Of a stretch of 64,000 bases of DNA, positions 1-11,429 are shown piece after piece. The stretch comes from Lotus japonicus (lineage: Eukaryota > Streptophyta > Magnoliopsida > Fabales > Fabaceae), in the NCBI RefSeq assembly GCF_012489685.1, contig NC_080042.1:44010066-44074065 (forward strand), read 5' to 3'. A model generated the notes under the pieces. The model made no database searches. It had not been told where the DNA came from and saw only the letters and a list, made by a program, of their open reading frames with translations. The translations under genes and the position numbers were made by a program. Positions within the stretch are counted from its first letter, which is position 1. Every line of letters begins with the position of its first letter.

Positions 1-190
1 TTAACTAGGATCAAAATCTTCTTCCCCGTTCAGTATCCCCTTCCTTGTCCAGTTGTCCCACCAATAGAATTATGCTGTTAAGTAAAAAAGGGCATGGAAC
101 CTTAAGTGGTTTTTAAATGATATTATGTAATGTTATTGGTGGGACAGGGAATGAGACACCAAACGGGGACAGAAGATTTCGATCTGGTTA
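1..190. repeat. MITE-like inverted repeat
   Basis: The first ~65 bases (starting TTAACTAGGATC and ending near CACCAATA) are matched in reverse complement by roughly 132-190 (TATTGGTGGGAC to GATCTGGTTAA), with scattered mismatches. The arrangement, two imperfect ~60-base arms around a ~65-base AT-rich loop, is that of a foldback MITE. The left edge coincides with the window start, so target-site duplication and superfamily cannot be settled. No coding potential. Confidence 0.6.
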
Positions 191-1504
191 ACTATCGCGT
201 GTTCATTTACCTTTAATTTTGGGTTGGGACAGAGTAGTTTGAAGGAGTATTAACTGCATTATGACCATGGTTTTATTTTGGAGCTCTTTTGTCATATGTA
301 ACTGTGTTTTTCTCTTGAAGCTTGTGTTGATGAGAAATAAGGAACAGCTTGGTTGGGCTTCTATTCTGTCCGCGATGCTCATGGTGACTAAATTTTGTGC
401 CAAGTATAATTATTGTGCTGTGTAATACACTATTACGCAAGGGGTACTGAATTGATTTGTTAGTGGAGGTTCCCTTCCTTAGGACTTAGGAGTTTATTCC
501 TTTTCTTCTTTAGGAATACAAAGTAAATGCAGTGACCAAATTCTGTACAGCTGATTATTGGTTTTCTCATTGCCTTCTTGATTTTAATAATATATGCAAT
601 AACTGTCCTAATTCCTATGCTTTTGAGTTTTGAACACCTTTCAGCAACGTGATTGGTTTGATTTTTAAAAAGTAGACACATTTTTTAAGAAGTGATAGAA
701 ATGTGTTGATTTTTTAAAAAATAGACTTTTCACGTGTGTTGGAGAGTATGTTTAAAAGAGAGTATTGATAGCATTTCTCTTCTTTAAAGGTTACTGATAG
801 ACTGAGTATATATATTTGCATTGTATCCCATTTTTATTTTATATAGTCTCTCTAGTCCCACACCACGGAAATGGAACACAAGCATGTAGTCTTGTGAGAA
901 TTTTTGATAGATTCGTACTCCACTTTTTTTCATCAATTTTTCACTCAAATTTTTTTTTCTCTCTTTTGTTCACACCATTCCATCTACACTCACTAACTCT
1001 TTGTTTGATAGAGAAGAGAGAGCACAGAAGATAGAAGATAAGTACAGAGAAAGTGAATTTATAGGTTATTTGGTATGATAGAAGAGGGAGAAAGATGAGA
1101 GAAAATTACTTTTTGTATTAAAAAATAATTTTATTCAACATTGAAATTTTTTTCACAATTTGAGACATTTTTTTGACGTCTTGAAATTGCCAATAAGTCG
1201 TACAAAATGGCAAAAAAAAGGCACGCCAACCTCATTTCTTCTCATTTTGGGAGATTGCAAAAAGGTGGTGGGGTCCACTTCCGCAACTCCCCTACTCCCC
1301 CTCCTCCTTCGGGCCGAACAATGGTAGTTACCCTCTCTTTTCTTTATCTCTTTCTTCTTATTTCTCTTTTGCTTATCTCTCTTCTAACAAACATAGTGTA
1401 AGAGAGATATAAGTAGAAGAGATTAAACAATATGACAGGTGATGTGATTTAAAAAATATAGAAAGGAAAAATTGGTGAAAATAAGATGAAAGAAAAAGTT
1501 GGTG
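191..1504. other. AT-rich intergenic DNA
   Basis: Long T- and A-rich tracts and only short chance reading frames with no recognisable domain or plant splice structure. I see no gene here. Confidence 0.5.
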
Positions 1505-1640
1505 ACCAACAAGGTGTTGGTTTGGTGGTAAACAAGCTAGCCCCGTAAGGATGAGGTTACAAAGTCGAACTCTAAGAAAGTTATTTGTTGGAAGGGATTG
1601 CTACCGTATCCCGAACACCTTAAAATGTGTCAAGGACAAC
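1505..1640 (+). repeat. degenerate tRNA-derived SINE (candidate)
   Basis: TTTGGTGGTAAAC around 1520 resembles a pol III A box, and GGTTACAAAGTCGAACTC around 1556-1573 resembles a B box, at the spacing expected of a plant SINE head. The rest is unremarkable. Degenerate and without a clear tail, so the call is tentative. Confidence 0.4.
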
Positions 1641-2144
1641 AGCAAAAAGTGTGAATATATGAAAGTTGAAAAAAAATTCTTGACAGCCATCTAGATGTTA
1701 AGTTATGCAACTATAGACTTTGAGACTGCAAATTTCCTACATTCAACCGTCTTCCCATATATTCCATGTTCTTAACTGTCTTGAACAACTGGAATTAGCT
1801 TATCATTGTTATTTATTTATTAACTTGTTAAATATTAAAATTTCTGAAAACACATAGTATCTATCCCTTTCAACCTTCAAATTCTTTAAAAAAAAAGCCT
1901 CAACACAGAAGCCTCCAAATCTTCCGATACAAACAGAGTCACAAACTTAGAAGTAGTGTGGTGTCATTTGACTTCGTTATTCACGAGACTCGTCAAAAAC
2001 CATGCTATCCAATGAGTCCGAACAGCAGTGGCCATTTAACCCTCTAGACATTTTCCTCTTAAATATTGATCATCTCTTGCTTCAGCAGGCACCCTCTTGA
2101 ACTTTCAGTGCATACATTTTGCATTTGGTATTATAGCATACATA

Positions 2145-2636
2145 ATGGCAAGAATAAGCAGAGGTCATGGCTGCTTAAATCTCTTGATACTACTTGTAGT
2201 GTCTACAAATTTATTGAACTCTTTGGATGCACAATCACCAACTCCTACTCCTTCACCTTCTCCGACGCCTACTCCTTCCCCCGCACCAACACCTACACCT
2301 ACACCTACACCTTCTCCGACGCCTACTCCTTCCCCCGCACCAACACCTACACCTACACCTTCACCTGCTCCAGTTCCTACACCTGCTCCAACTCCTTCAC
2401 CTGCACATTCACCTTCTCCTACAACTCCACCGTCATCTCCTTCTCCATTACCTGATTCGCCTCCACCGGCTAGTGGAGGTAAATCTGGTCTCAGTGGTGG
2501 TCAAAAGGCAGGAATAGTAATAGGAACACTAGTAGGAGCAGGTTTGATAGGTTGGGGTGGAATGGTTTATAGGAAGCGCCAACAAAATATCAGAAGAAGC
2601 AGTTATAGTAATTCAGCCAGGGACTATGAACTTTGA
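2145..2636 (+). CDS. small secreted proline-rich / arabinogalactan-like protein with C-terminal membrane segment
   Basis: A single-exon reading frame of 163 residues. The ATG at 2145 is preferred over an upstream in-frame start because it puts a signal peptide at the very N terminus (MARISRGHG, then a leucine-rich core ending near SLDAQ). Residues ~31-110 are a Thr/Pro/Ser/Ala repeat ([10 protein letters not shown]), the kind of backbone that is hydroxylated and O-glycosylated in arabinogalactan proteins. A Gly/Ser linker is followed by a hydrophobic stretch ([20 protein letters not shown], ~residues 125-145) and a basic tail (YRKRQQ), as in a single-pass membrane protein with the glycosylated part outside the cell. 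The repeat region contains a perfect-looking 54-base duplication. Expected location: plasma membrane and wall. Specific function unknown; could equally be described as a proline-rich extensin-like protein. Confidence 0.7.
   Translation: MARISRGHGCLNLLILLVVSTNLLNSLDAQSPTPTPSPSPTPTPSPAPTPTPTPTPSPTPTPSPAPTPTPTPSPAPVPTPAPTPSPAHSPSPTTPPSSPSPLPDSPPPASGGKSGLSGGQKAGIVIGTLVGAGLIGWGGMVYRKRQQNIRRSSYSNSARDYEL
2257..2364 (+). repeat. 54-base tandem duplication in the proline-rich coding repeat
   Basis: The segment beginning CTTCTCCGACGCC at 2257 is repeated from 2311 with period 54, in frame, encoding two 18-residue Ser/Pro/Thr units. Confidence 0.8.
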
Positions 2637-2710
2637 ACTAGCAGGGTTTTTTTCTCTTCTTTTTATTCTATTAACATTCAATCATTCAATTCAATGTAAG
2701 GCCATTTTGT

Positions 2711-2733
2711 GGGGGGGGGGGGGGGGGGGGGGG
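2711..2733 (+). repeat. poly(G) run, 23 bases
   Basis: Twenty-three consecutive G bases about 75 bases downstream of the proline-rich gene's stop codon, so probably in its 3' untranslated region. Such runs are rare in an AT-rich plant intergenic region and can form quadruplex structures; length could also be an assembly estimate. Confidence 0.9.
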
Positions 2734-3223
2734 AAACCAAGAATAAATGAGACACAAGTTATGTAAACAATTCGGTTGTGTTTTTGAATTGTATGGGCTA
2801 TGGACACTATGGTTCATATCAATTTTAACGTCGTTTTCTTTTTTCTTTTTGAGAAGTTTGAATAGCTAAAGCAGGAAGATATAATATGACATTTTCTTAT
2901 TATTAATAGTTATGAGTTATGCCTTATGATATGTAGACCACTAGAGACAGTTTAAATACACCTTATTTTTCGAATTATAGGATTCTCTCATGTCATATTT
3001 TTTTATTGAAATTTTGTGTGTATCTTTCTCTTCATACATATTAAATATATGTGAGACTTTTTAAATATATATATAAAGAGAGCAATACACACTATTTCAC
3101 TTGACATTATCATGTCACATTAGAGAATTCTAATTTTCATTTTTCTCTCAATCTCTCACTCCTTCTTATCATATAAAATTACATTTGTTACTTATTTCTA
3201 TTTTCTTCATTTCTCACTCTATG
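2734..3223. other. intergenic DNA downstream of the proline-rich gene
   Basis: AT-rich with no gene recognised. Confidence 0.5.
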
Positions 3224-3366
3224 TGTCCCCGAATGATAGCTCAAGTGGTAAGAGCTAGGGACATAAGGGTTGGGTGGGGTGAGGGTGAAGGGTCCCGGGT
3301 TCGAACCCGAAAGAGGGATTAATTTACTAACATTCTAACCACTAACATTTGTCTATACAAAAAAGG
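3224..3366 (+). repeat. tRNA-derived SINE
   Basis: Contains an A-box-like TAGCTCAAGTGGTAAGAGC (3237-3255) and an exact B-box-like GGTTCGAACCC (3298-3308), followed by a short unrelated body ending in ACAAAAAAGG. A real tRNA is excluded because the flanks cannot form an acceptor stem and the A-B spacing is inflated by a G-rich insert. Related heads occur at 18391, 18725 (reverse), 20052 and 20212. Confidence 0.75.
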
Positions 3367-4245
3367 TAAATTCTGTGGCACCCTGATTTTTTTTTTTGGA
3401 AATGGTAACTATATTAAGTAATTTAATAGATTATTATCATGTTATTTAAGGTAAATATTACATCTTTAGATTTTACTTTACTTATCAATTAACTTTATCT
3501 TATGAAATTCATATTTTAATGAAAAGTTAATGAGTGGTGGAAACGAATGATGGTGATGGAGATGCACGTAAAATGACCACGGTTGATGGACGAATAAAGC
3601 TCAGAAAACATAACTCGTAAATCGAAAGGTCCCTAAGAATGCAACTCTGCATTAATACGATAGAATAAAATCAAACTTTGAATCTGAATGTTGAGTTTTT
3701 ATTATCGAACGAACTCATTTTGGATACCACGCCTTAATCTGGCTTAAGGTACCATAGCAAGCACCTAAAAAAACCCCTATTAAATTTTTATCCAAAATAT
3801 TTTCGATGCAACATAGTCGTATGCAACTTTATATATAAAATATAGAGTGAGAAATGTATTAAATCTATACTAGATACAAAGCACAAGCCGTTTACAACGA
3901 CAAAATTTGACGTGTCGCTCTCCCAGAAGATTGCCACGTGTCTCCGTTTCCCGGGTTCTTATCAGCCCTCTAAAGGAAAAAATCTTTAGCAGACGTTTTA
4001 ACACCATACTTCTCAAATACCATGATTTCCCACTGCTACCTACCTCTGTGTGATTCATGTGTTTCTCCTCCTTTTCAAATTTGAAAAAAATAAAGTACAT
4101 TCTCCAATTCTGAGATTCTCTCGGTTTCTACTTTTTTTCCAACTATAAATTCAGTGCAAGGCCATTGTATCTACCACACCCACCCACCAACGTTGATTTT
4201 CTTACCATTCCCTGTACCTTTTACTTCCTTTCTGAGTGATTTGTG
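3367..4245. other. intergenic DNA upstream of the RPA-like gene
   Basis: AT-rich, no gene recognised. It should include the promoter of the downstream RPA-like gene, but I see no TATA box I would stand behind. Confidence 0.4.
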
Positions 4246-6660
4246 ATGGAGTCTGTTTACCATAATGTTGCTGAGCTTCGTTTTGGGAAGCAACATTGGA
4301 GGATTATGGTGAAGGTGATCCGGATTTGGTACAGCCAAGGGTTTGCCACATCGAAGTTGCCCCTTTCTCTTGAGCTTGTCCTGATGGATCGTAAGGTAAT
4401 GGCTTGAAATCGTTTTGTCTATTTGTCTATGTTATACATTTATTTTCCAGCATAATATTAAATATTCCGTGTTGGTAATGGTTGTATGCCTCTTTACTTT
4501 GAAGGGTACCAAGATCCATGCCAATATTAAAAAGACTCTGATGTACAAGTTTGAGAAGTTACTGGTTGAGGGGAAGGTTTACAGTCTGTCCTCATTTGTG
4601 TTAGTGAATAGTAGTGGGGAGTATAAAACTACACGTCATAATTACAAGATATGTTTCACGTATAACACTGAAGTACGCCCAATGGACCAGTTTCCTATTG
4701 ATGCGTTCCCCTACAGCTTTGTTCCTCTAGCAGACCTTTTAGCTCCTACCTATGATTCGTCTTTCCTAATTGGTATCATTTTAGACTTTTATCTGCCAAT
4801 GACAATTATGTGTTCCACCCCTATTACAATTTCGTATTCCATATGGTTATGTTTTGCAGATGTGATTGGGATTCTAACCGGCGTTGGAGTTGAGAGGGAG
4901 ATTGTTACTAATGGGAAGAAATCAAAGATGAATCTGATTGAGATTGATTCTGCAAGGTAATTTCTCTTAAGTTTTTGGATTATTTGATTTTCATCGTTTG
5001 AACCTATAATGTAGTCATTCACATTTACTTCAAGGGTCAGGGTTGAGTGCGCCATATTCGGAGCTTATGTTGATGAGCTTAATAATTTTCTTGGCGGTGG
5101 TGAATTCAACAACCCTGTCGTGATCATATAGTTTGCTAAAGTCAAATCCTTTCAGGGGCACAACAGCCTTCAAAATGTTCATGGGACTACTAAAATTCTG
5201 TTTGACCCAGATCTACCGATGGCTGATGTTTTGAAAACCATGTATGTGTCTATGTTTTGGACTTTAAATTTTAGTCATTGAAATTGTGTACTTGATTGTC
5301 TGCCCATTTTTCCTTGCAGTTTTTTGGAAGCCAATGAAAGTGCATCGCACTCTGTTAGCCAATTTTCTGATTCCAAAACCGTTTCTGGCGAGGATGATTT
5401 CCTGGTTCTGACAATTAGCAAGTCTATTGCTGATTTGAGGGAAATCAAGAAGGTTTGAGATTGCATCCCATTGTTATCAAATGAGAAATGTTTATCACTC
5501 TTGCGTTATACGCCAGACTTTTGATGATAATATTATTTGTTTGTGTAGGATTGTGTCTGTGTTGTGTATGGTACCATTCTTCCTCTTGAAGAAGGTGTTG
5601 ATTGGTGGTACACTGCCTGTAGATGCAGCCGCAAGGTGTATGCTGATCATAGGATGTTTTTTTGTGAGGGATGTAACCGTCACGTGCTGGTCGTCTATCC
5701 TAGGTTTGGTTGATTTCATTTTGAATGTTGTCATGGTAACGTTGGGTGGTTAGATAGTAATAGTATATTTCACTTTGTTTAGGTATCGTCTTCAAGTCAG
5801 GGTGGAAGATAATTCTGGCAGTGCAAAATTTATCCTGTTTGATAAGGAAGCCACTGCACTGGTTGGGAAAACTTGCACTGAAATGGTTGATGCTTGTGAC
5901 AGGGTATGTTTCAACATTATATTTTTTTTAACGAACAACCTGTGCCCAAGTTAAAATTTTTATTGGTTGTATATAACTTTCAGAATGATAATGAGATGGG
6001 GATTCCTGTTGAATTAGCTAGCTTTGTTGGGAGATCTGCTCTTTTCAAGATTGAGGTTAAAAATTTCCAAGGTCAGAGGTTTGACAGGTCCAGATTTGAG
6101 ACTTCATATCGTGTAAAGCGTGTCTGCACTGATCAATCGATTATTGAGCAGTTCAAAACATTGCAGTTAGATAACAGTGTAGGTGTTTCTCTACCTTATT
6201 TTTGTTATGTTTATTTACCTAATGCTGGTCCTGATCTTAATGAATACGGGATAAAGATTGGTGCCTCTTCAAGTCGTTTGCTGCTCACCCCTCAGTCTAC
6301 TCTGAATCCAGAAGCTGTGAAGCATGAGGAATTAGCGAAGGTTTATATTTTTAGAAGTATGTTATTGTTCCTTCTTTAGCACATTATATAAACAAGGTTA
6401 TAATTAAGTATTAATTGATATTTTTGCAGGATTTGTTGGAAGACTTTGTTGTTGTGTCCAATGAGAAAGCCACCCAAACTGAAGAATCTTTGGAAGGTCC
6501 TGCGAATCAACCTACTATGTCATTGGAATCTCCAGCGATTGATCTAGCTGGAAATACTCAAGACATCATCAGTCCTAAGAGGAGTCCTTCACCTGAGAAC
6601 GATGGTGTGTTGGTTGTGACGTGCAGGAAAAAGAAGGTGTTTCCAAAGATGAGGAAGTAG
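4246..6660 (+). pseudogene. replication protein A large-subunit (RPA1/RPA70)-like gene with in-frame stop
   Basis: Nine exons with GT-AG introns can be laid out: 4246-4395, 4505-4772, 4860-4956, 5041(or 5035)-5241, 5320-5452, 5549-5703, 5783-5903, 5984-6340, 6430-6660. The product starts with an OB-fold region (MESVYHNVAEL), continues with a second OB fold (FLIDVIGILTGVG, ECAIFGAYVDEL) and ends with the RPA1 C-terminal zinc-binding OB fold (WWYTACRCSRKVYAD, then FFCEGCNRH), so the family call is firm. RPA1 binds single-stranded DNA in replication and repair; plants also have many divergent copies, some carried by Helitrons. In exon 4 the frame hits TAG at 5129-5131, where family members commonly have Gln before FAKV; the coding signal continues unbroken afterwards. 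The N-terminal protein-interaction domain of full RPA1 is absent. Either a recent pseudogene or an allele truncated to about 190 residues. Confidence 0.8.
5129..5131 (+). other. premature TAG in the RPA-like gene
   Basis: In-frame TAG between GTGATCATA and TTTGCTAAA. Conserved OB-fold sequence follows in the same frame, which points to a single C-to-T change of a CAG codon rather than to the end of the gene. Confidence 0.75.
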
Positions 6661-8020
6661 AAGAATTGAGACCTATCATATTGACGATGCAGTTGTTTTA
6701 AATGAATTTGGTCTAATTTTAAGTTGTTAAGAAGCAACATGTGGTTGCAGTATCTTTTTTCACCATATTATCTATGTTATGTTTTTAAATTCCAGTATGC
6801 TATTACAATTGCTATTGTTTGTTCCAAGAAATACCAGTTCCCATGGACATGGTCATCAATATAAATATGAAAGTAGTATTTTGCGTCGTCAATTTGGTAC
6901 TTTTGTTATGGACATGGTTGATTTATGTTACTGTAAGTTATTTTGATGATAACTATGTAAGTACTTACATACACCACTATATCCATTCCACACTTAAAAT
7001 CCATGTAGATCATACTTGGAACATAATCAAACCATTTCACACTTAATTGTAATGGGTTTTGTTGTTTAAGAAAAAATTAAGATCCCCTGAATCAAGTGTA
7101 TGGTTTATAAAGGGTTGTGTTGGGTAAGTAAGATATGAGATGTATGTAGTAGAATCAAGCATCTACTTATACCATCCAAGTGAACCTTGCTATGGACTAT
7201 TATTTCTACTATAAACTTAGATACTCTTGAATCAAGGGTATGGTATATAAAGGGTTGTGTTTTCCAAGTGAAAACTGAGTTTTCCTGCTTGAACCTTGCA
7301 GTGAATTATTTTTTTTGTTCTTAGTTAGGCTGGAAGAAACTTAGTGACATCCTGATATTACATGTACTCATCTATACTAGACAAGATAATCATGATATTT
7401 GTGTGGGCAAAATAACACTTTTAGTTGTTGTGGATTGTTAAACACATTTTCAATTGATCCTGTCCACAAGCTTGAATTGCATTATAGTCCTTATAACTTC
7501 ATTTGATGATGTCTCCAAAGAGTTTGCAAAAATTTAAGACTCTTGATGGACTAATTTGCAACTAGAGGGAGCATTGTGTGTCCAATTGCTATGGTTATAA
7601 CTCTAGGCGTTAAGTTTGTGAATTATAAATTTATTAGATGATATACCTATCGTACATATAACATAATGCTATGGACATAATAACAAGTACTAACTTATTA
7701 ACTGTTGCTGGAAATTGACATTACGTTGAGGACTTAGGGCATGTTTGGATTACTGGTTGAAAACGCAGTGCCCTTTTGTATGGCAAACTTTTATCTCAGT
7801 TGTCTCAACGAAGTTACGTTCATAAAACCCAGTTTTATCAGCGAGACAAAATCATCACTTTTCAGTTGAATGAAAGTTGGTTGCAATTCTAATACTATAT
7901 TTAAAAATTTGACGTGTCTTTATATGTGACATTATTGCCCCACTATCATCACCGCATGCATTGTTTTAATACACTTACATCTTTTAACTATTAACATGTA
8001 TCATTATCCTTATATTTTCA
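6661..8020. other. intergenic DNA with short duplications
   Basis: No gene recognised. Contains a 140-base-offset direct repeat (7081 and 7221) and, from about 7738, a segment (GGGCATGTTTGGATTACTGG) that resembles the terminal part of a MITE but whose partner arm I could not find. Confidence 0.45.
7081..7265 (+). repeat. direct repeat, offset 140 bases
   Basis: About 45 bases at 7081-7125 (CTGAATCAAGTGTATGGTTT...AAAGGGTTGTGTT) recur at 7221-7265 with a few changes, and a CCAAGTGAA...CTTGAACCTTGC pattern follows each. Looks like an old local duplication. Confidence 0.6.
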
Positions 8021-8050
8021 TTAGTACTTTTACCCGTGCGATGCACGGGG
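8021..8050 (-). other. Helitron 3' terminus (minus orientation)
   Basis: Read on the minus strand, a hairpin CCCCCGTGCATCGCACGGG is followed eight bases later by CTAA and then T: the hairpin-plus-CTRR ending, with the T of an A/T target, that defines Helitron 3' ends. The element would extend rightward into the DNA interrupted by the Tat retrotransposon. Its 5' end is uncertain; candidates are 23726 and 28277. Confidence 0.5.
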
Positions 8051-8521
8051 GATATTCATTTTATTTTTTGTGTGTTTTTTTAAACCTGTGTGTTTTTATA
8101 AAAATATTTTATGATTTAAAAGAACTAAATTTATTTTAGATATATGAAATCATAGATTTTTATTTTTTTTACTTAATATTTTTTATATTTTTTTGAGTCG
8201 TTAATTGATTTTTTTAATTTAAATCCATTAAATATTGAATCAAAGTTCAAGAAAAAGTAAAACTGCAACAATTAGTAAACGTGAGGGACGTTGTAGGCTA
8301 ATAAATTTGTTAAGGGACCAGAACTGTCAAATTATGATAAGTGAGGGACCAAAAATGCTATTAAACTTTTATTTTTTATTTTTATCTTTTATACTCCTTT
8401 TTCTAAAGGCTTGATTGATAGTTTTTTATATTAATATTGTACACAAAAGAAAACTCAACAGCTTGGACATTCAATTTGAGGACTTAGAAGTTAAATATTC
8501 AGCTATTTGGACATTAATATT
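8051..8521. other. AT-rich DNA, probable Helitron interior
   Basis: No gene. Two related GTGAGGGAC motifs (about 8280 and 8340) precede AAAATGCTATTAAAC. The last five bases, ATATT (8517-8521), are the left target-site duplication of the Tat element. Confidence 0.45.
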
Positions 8522-8898
8522 TGGACTGGGCGGGATATAAAGAAGATTATGTCCCGCCCAAAATGAACAATAGACCATTGAAGATAGCCATGGCGGGAAG
8601 TGCGACACAACGAGCTTCATTGCCCTCCCTTAGATGATGGACCCACAAGCCAGCTGGAATATTCCTTTGGATTTGTCTTATATGTACAGGGATTTGGGCC
8701 CTGATTGTCAGTCCCAAATATAGGAAAGGTCCATATCATGACCACCCCCTCTATAAAAGGGGAGGTCATCCACTTGTACGAAACCAACTTTTCGGCATTA
8801 ATGAGAATATTCCTTTTATGGTAGTTTTGCTATTTTAGTGCTCTGCTAGGGTTTACTTTTTGTCTTTCTCTTACGTAAGCTTGCCCTAGTACAGAACA
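8522..8898 (+). repeat. 5' LTR of the Tat element
   Basis: Starts TGGACTGGGCGGG and ends GTACAGAACA. Pairs with 17711-18087. Carries the promoter. Confidence 0.95.
8752..8758 (+). promoter_or_regulatory. TATA box of the 5' LTR
   Basis: TATAAAA within CCCCCTCTATAAAAGGGG, about 140 bases before the LTR end; the same sequence recurs in the 3' LTR. Position fits a U3/R boundary shortly downstream. Confidence 0.75.
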
Positions 8899-8915
8899 TT
8901 GGCGCCGTCTGTGGC
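8899..8915 (+). promoter_or_regulatory. primer binding site, tRNA-Asp type
   Basis: TTGGCGCCGTCTGTGG directly follows the 5' LTR. The first part, TGGCGCCGT, is complementary to the 3' end of plant tRNA-Asp; the remainder diverges. Confidence 0.65.
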
Positions 8916-8958
8916 TCTGACTTAGCTCTTCCGGTGACAGAAGGAGGAATTGCGAGCC

Positions 8959-11429
8959 ATGGAGACTCGTTCATGCGGCGTGGGTCGACGCGATCATCGC
9001 CGGCGCGGTGGTGGTCGACACGGAGGTCGCGGCGGCGGACGAAACAACAACCGTCCCGTACTGGACGAGCAAGAGCAGGAAGCTTCCTCGGAGGGGGTCC
9101 ACTCAGTGGCGCCGTCGCCAGCGTCATTGGTGAATGCAGCTCCGGGAAGACCTTCAGATCTGATCGCTAAATCAGATCCAGGTGTTCGGCGGCGTTCAAC
9201 GCCGCCTGAATATGTGAACTTGGAAGATCTTAAAACCACTGCTCCACGGAGAGCGCAAGAGGCAGTGACAGGTATCACGCCTGCGGCTTTGCAACAAATG
9301 TTAGATACCTTACAGAAGGTGCAGTCCCAAAACGAGCAGTTGCAAGCCCAAGTTGAGTATCTCACTCAGCGGCAGGATTTTAAGCAAGAACAACGCCTGG
9401 AGGCGGAGGATGTAGTTGAATTTAAACCTTTTGTTCCAGCCATCACTAGGGTGGACATTCCAAAGCACCTGCAAACCATGGCATTAGACGCCTTTTCGGG
9501 CGAATCTGATCCTATGGAGCACCTTAGATATTTCAATACCAAAATGCCGATCGGCGGGGCGACGGATGCGGTAAAATGTCGATTATTGCCTTCCACGTTC
9601 AAAGGCATGGCGATGCAGTGGTTCATTCGACAACCGCCCTCTCCATTGATAATTTCACTGATCTGTCCACTAAGTTTCTGACTCAATTTTCCGCCAATAA
9701 AACCACAAAAGCAACAATGTTTGATCTTATCAGCATACATCAGCAACCAGGCGAGAAATTAAAAACCTACATGGCACGCTTCAGCAAGATGGCGGTGCAG
9801 TTGGAGGAGGAAAATCCAGATGTCTGTTTGGCGTCATTCAAAAATGGCCTTCGGGCGGGAGATTTGAATAGAGACTTAACAAGGCGACCGGCGAAGGATA
9901 TGATGGATCTTCGCGCTCGTGTTCAAGAGTTCATATTGATCGAGCAAGATGATCAGAAGAAACAAGAAGGAGAGGAAGGACGCAAGCAGTCTCAATCTGG
10001 CGGTGTTTCACAGGACAAATCCAAGGCGGGGAAGGAAACCAGGGTAGCGCAAACCCCCCGTGTACCAAGACCGAGACCATACCAAAACTCTAAACCTGGC
10101 TTTCAAAATACATGGCACAGAAATTCACAAGGTCCCACTGCTGCCACAGCTGGTCAGCCTGGTGCTTCGCCAACGCCAGTCCCACTTACTAAGTTGAATG
10201 CACCCTTAAGTACCATTTTAAGGGCAGTTGGGCAGACCAACGTTGTGCAGTACCCACCACCCCCACGGCGGCCGCCAGCTAACGTGGACACCAATAGGTG
10301 GTGTGAGTACCACAACGCGTTGGGGCATACGACAGATAATTGTTGGAATTTAAGGCGGGAAATTGATCGTTTGATTAAAGCTGGCCATTTGGCAAACTTT
10401 GTTAAAGACACAGCAACGCCGGAGGTAGCTAAGATCACTCAGGAGGACAAAGGTAAAGGTAAAGAGATAGTTGAAGAGTTGGGCGATCCTGTTGGGGAAT
10501 GCTCATCTATTGCAGGAGGATTTGGCGGGGGTGCAATTTCAAGTAGGGCTAGAAAACGCTACGTGGCGACAGTACATTCTGTACAGGAGTCGAACGAAGG
10601 CGAGTGTTGGGTGAATCATTCCCCTATTATATTTACCCCTCAGGATTTCGCGCATGTAATTCCCCATGACAACGATCCAATTGTGGTAACAATTAGGGTT
10701 AACAATTATGTGACAAAGAAAGTATTCTTAGACTAGGGATCTTCGGCGGATATCATCTATGGAGACGCCTTTGATCGCCTGGGACTAAAGGAATCAGATT
10801 TGAAACCATACAAGGGAACCTTGGTGGGATTCACAGGGGACCGTGTCAGTGTGCGGGGATACGTGGAAATTCCGACTGCCTTTGGAGAAGGAGAGTTTGT
10901 CAAGAAATTTCAAGTAAAGTACTTAGTATTGGCGTGTAGAGCCAATTACAATGTACTCTTGGGGCGAGACACCCTCAACAAGGTCTGCGCGGTCATCTCA
11001 ACTGCTCATTTAACTGTTAAATATCCCGCCTGCAACGGGAAGGTCGGGATATTGCGTGTAGACCAGAATGCAGCAAGGGAATGCTATTTAAGAAGCGTGG
11101 CGCTCTATGGGCGAAAGGCCGCCAAGGAGAGCCATCGAATTACAGAAATCTTCCCACAAGAAGGATTTAGCTTGGACCCAAGGGACGAGGCTGATGATTT
11201 TCGCCCACAACCTCTGGAAGAAACCAAGCAGGTGCAAGTCAAAGACAAGTTTCTAAAGATTGGCAGTGGTTTGACAACAGAACAAGAGGACAGACTAATC
11301 ACCCTTCTGGGTGATAATCTAGATCTCTTCGCATGGACCATCAATGATGTACCAGGGATTGACCCCAAGGTGATCACTCACAAACTAGCCATACGACTCG
11401 CCCAGTCATCCAACCAAGGCGAAGAATGA
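8959..11429 (+). pseudogene. gag-protease region of the Tat element, with frameshifts and a TAG
   Basis: Begins at ATG 8959 (METRSCGVG) with a basic, Arg/Gly-rich head, then the capsid-like gag core (HLRYFNTKM, FKGMAMQWF) and a Cys/His motif WCEYHNALGHTTDNC near 10300. A single-base deletion in CAACCGCCCTCT (about 9631-9642) moves the frame. The frame then runs to TAG 10734-10736, which lies inside the protease active-site motif (VFLD-stop-GSSADIIYGDAF); the second Tat element has Gln there. Protease and linker continue in the same frame (GRDTLNKVCAV, NYNVLLG) to a stop at 11427-11429. A further single-base loss near 11395-11405 shifts into the pol frame. So gag-protease-pol was originally one reading frame and now has three lesions. 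Gag packages the RNA, and the protease would cleave the polyprotein. Confidence 0.88.

Noticed and set aside
2066..2517. Two further reading frames (Ser/Thr/Tyr-rich and Leu/His-rich) over the proline-rich gene
   Set aside because: They are frame shadows of the CCT/ACC codon repeat; only the Pro-rich frame has a signal peptide and membrane segment.
3224..3310. tRNA gene with A and B boxes
   Set aside because: A and B boxes are present, but the spacing contains a long G-rich insert and no acceptor stem can be formed; it fits a SINE head, which recurs elsewhere in the window.
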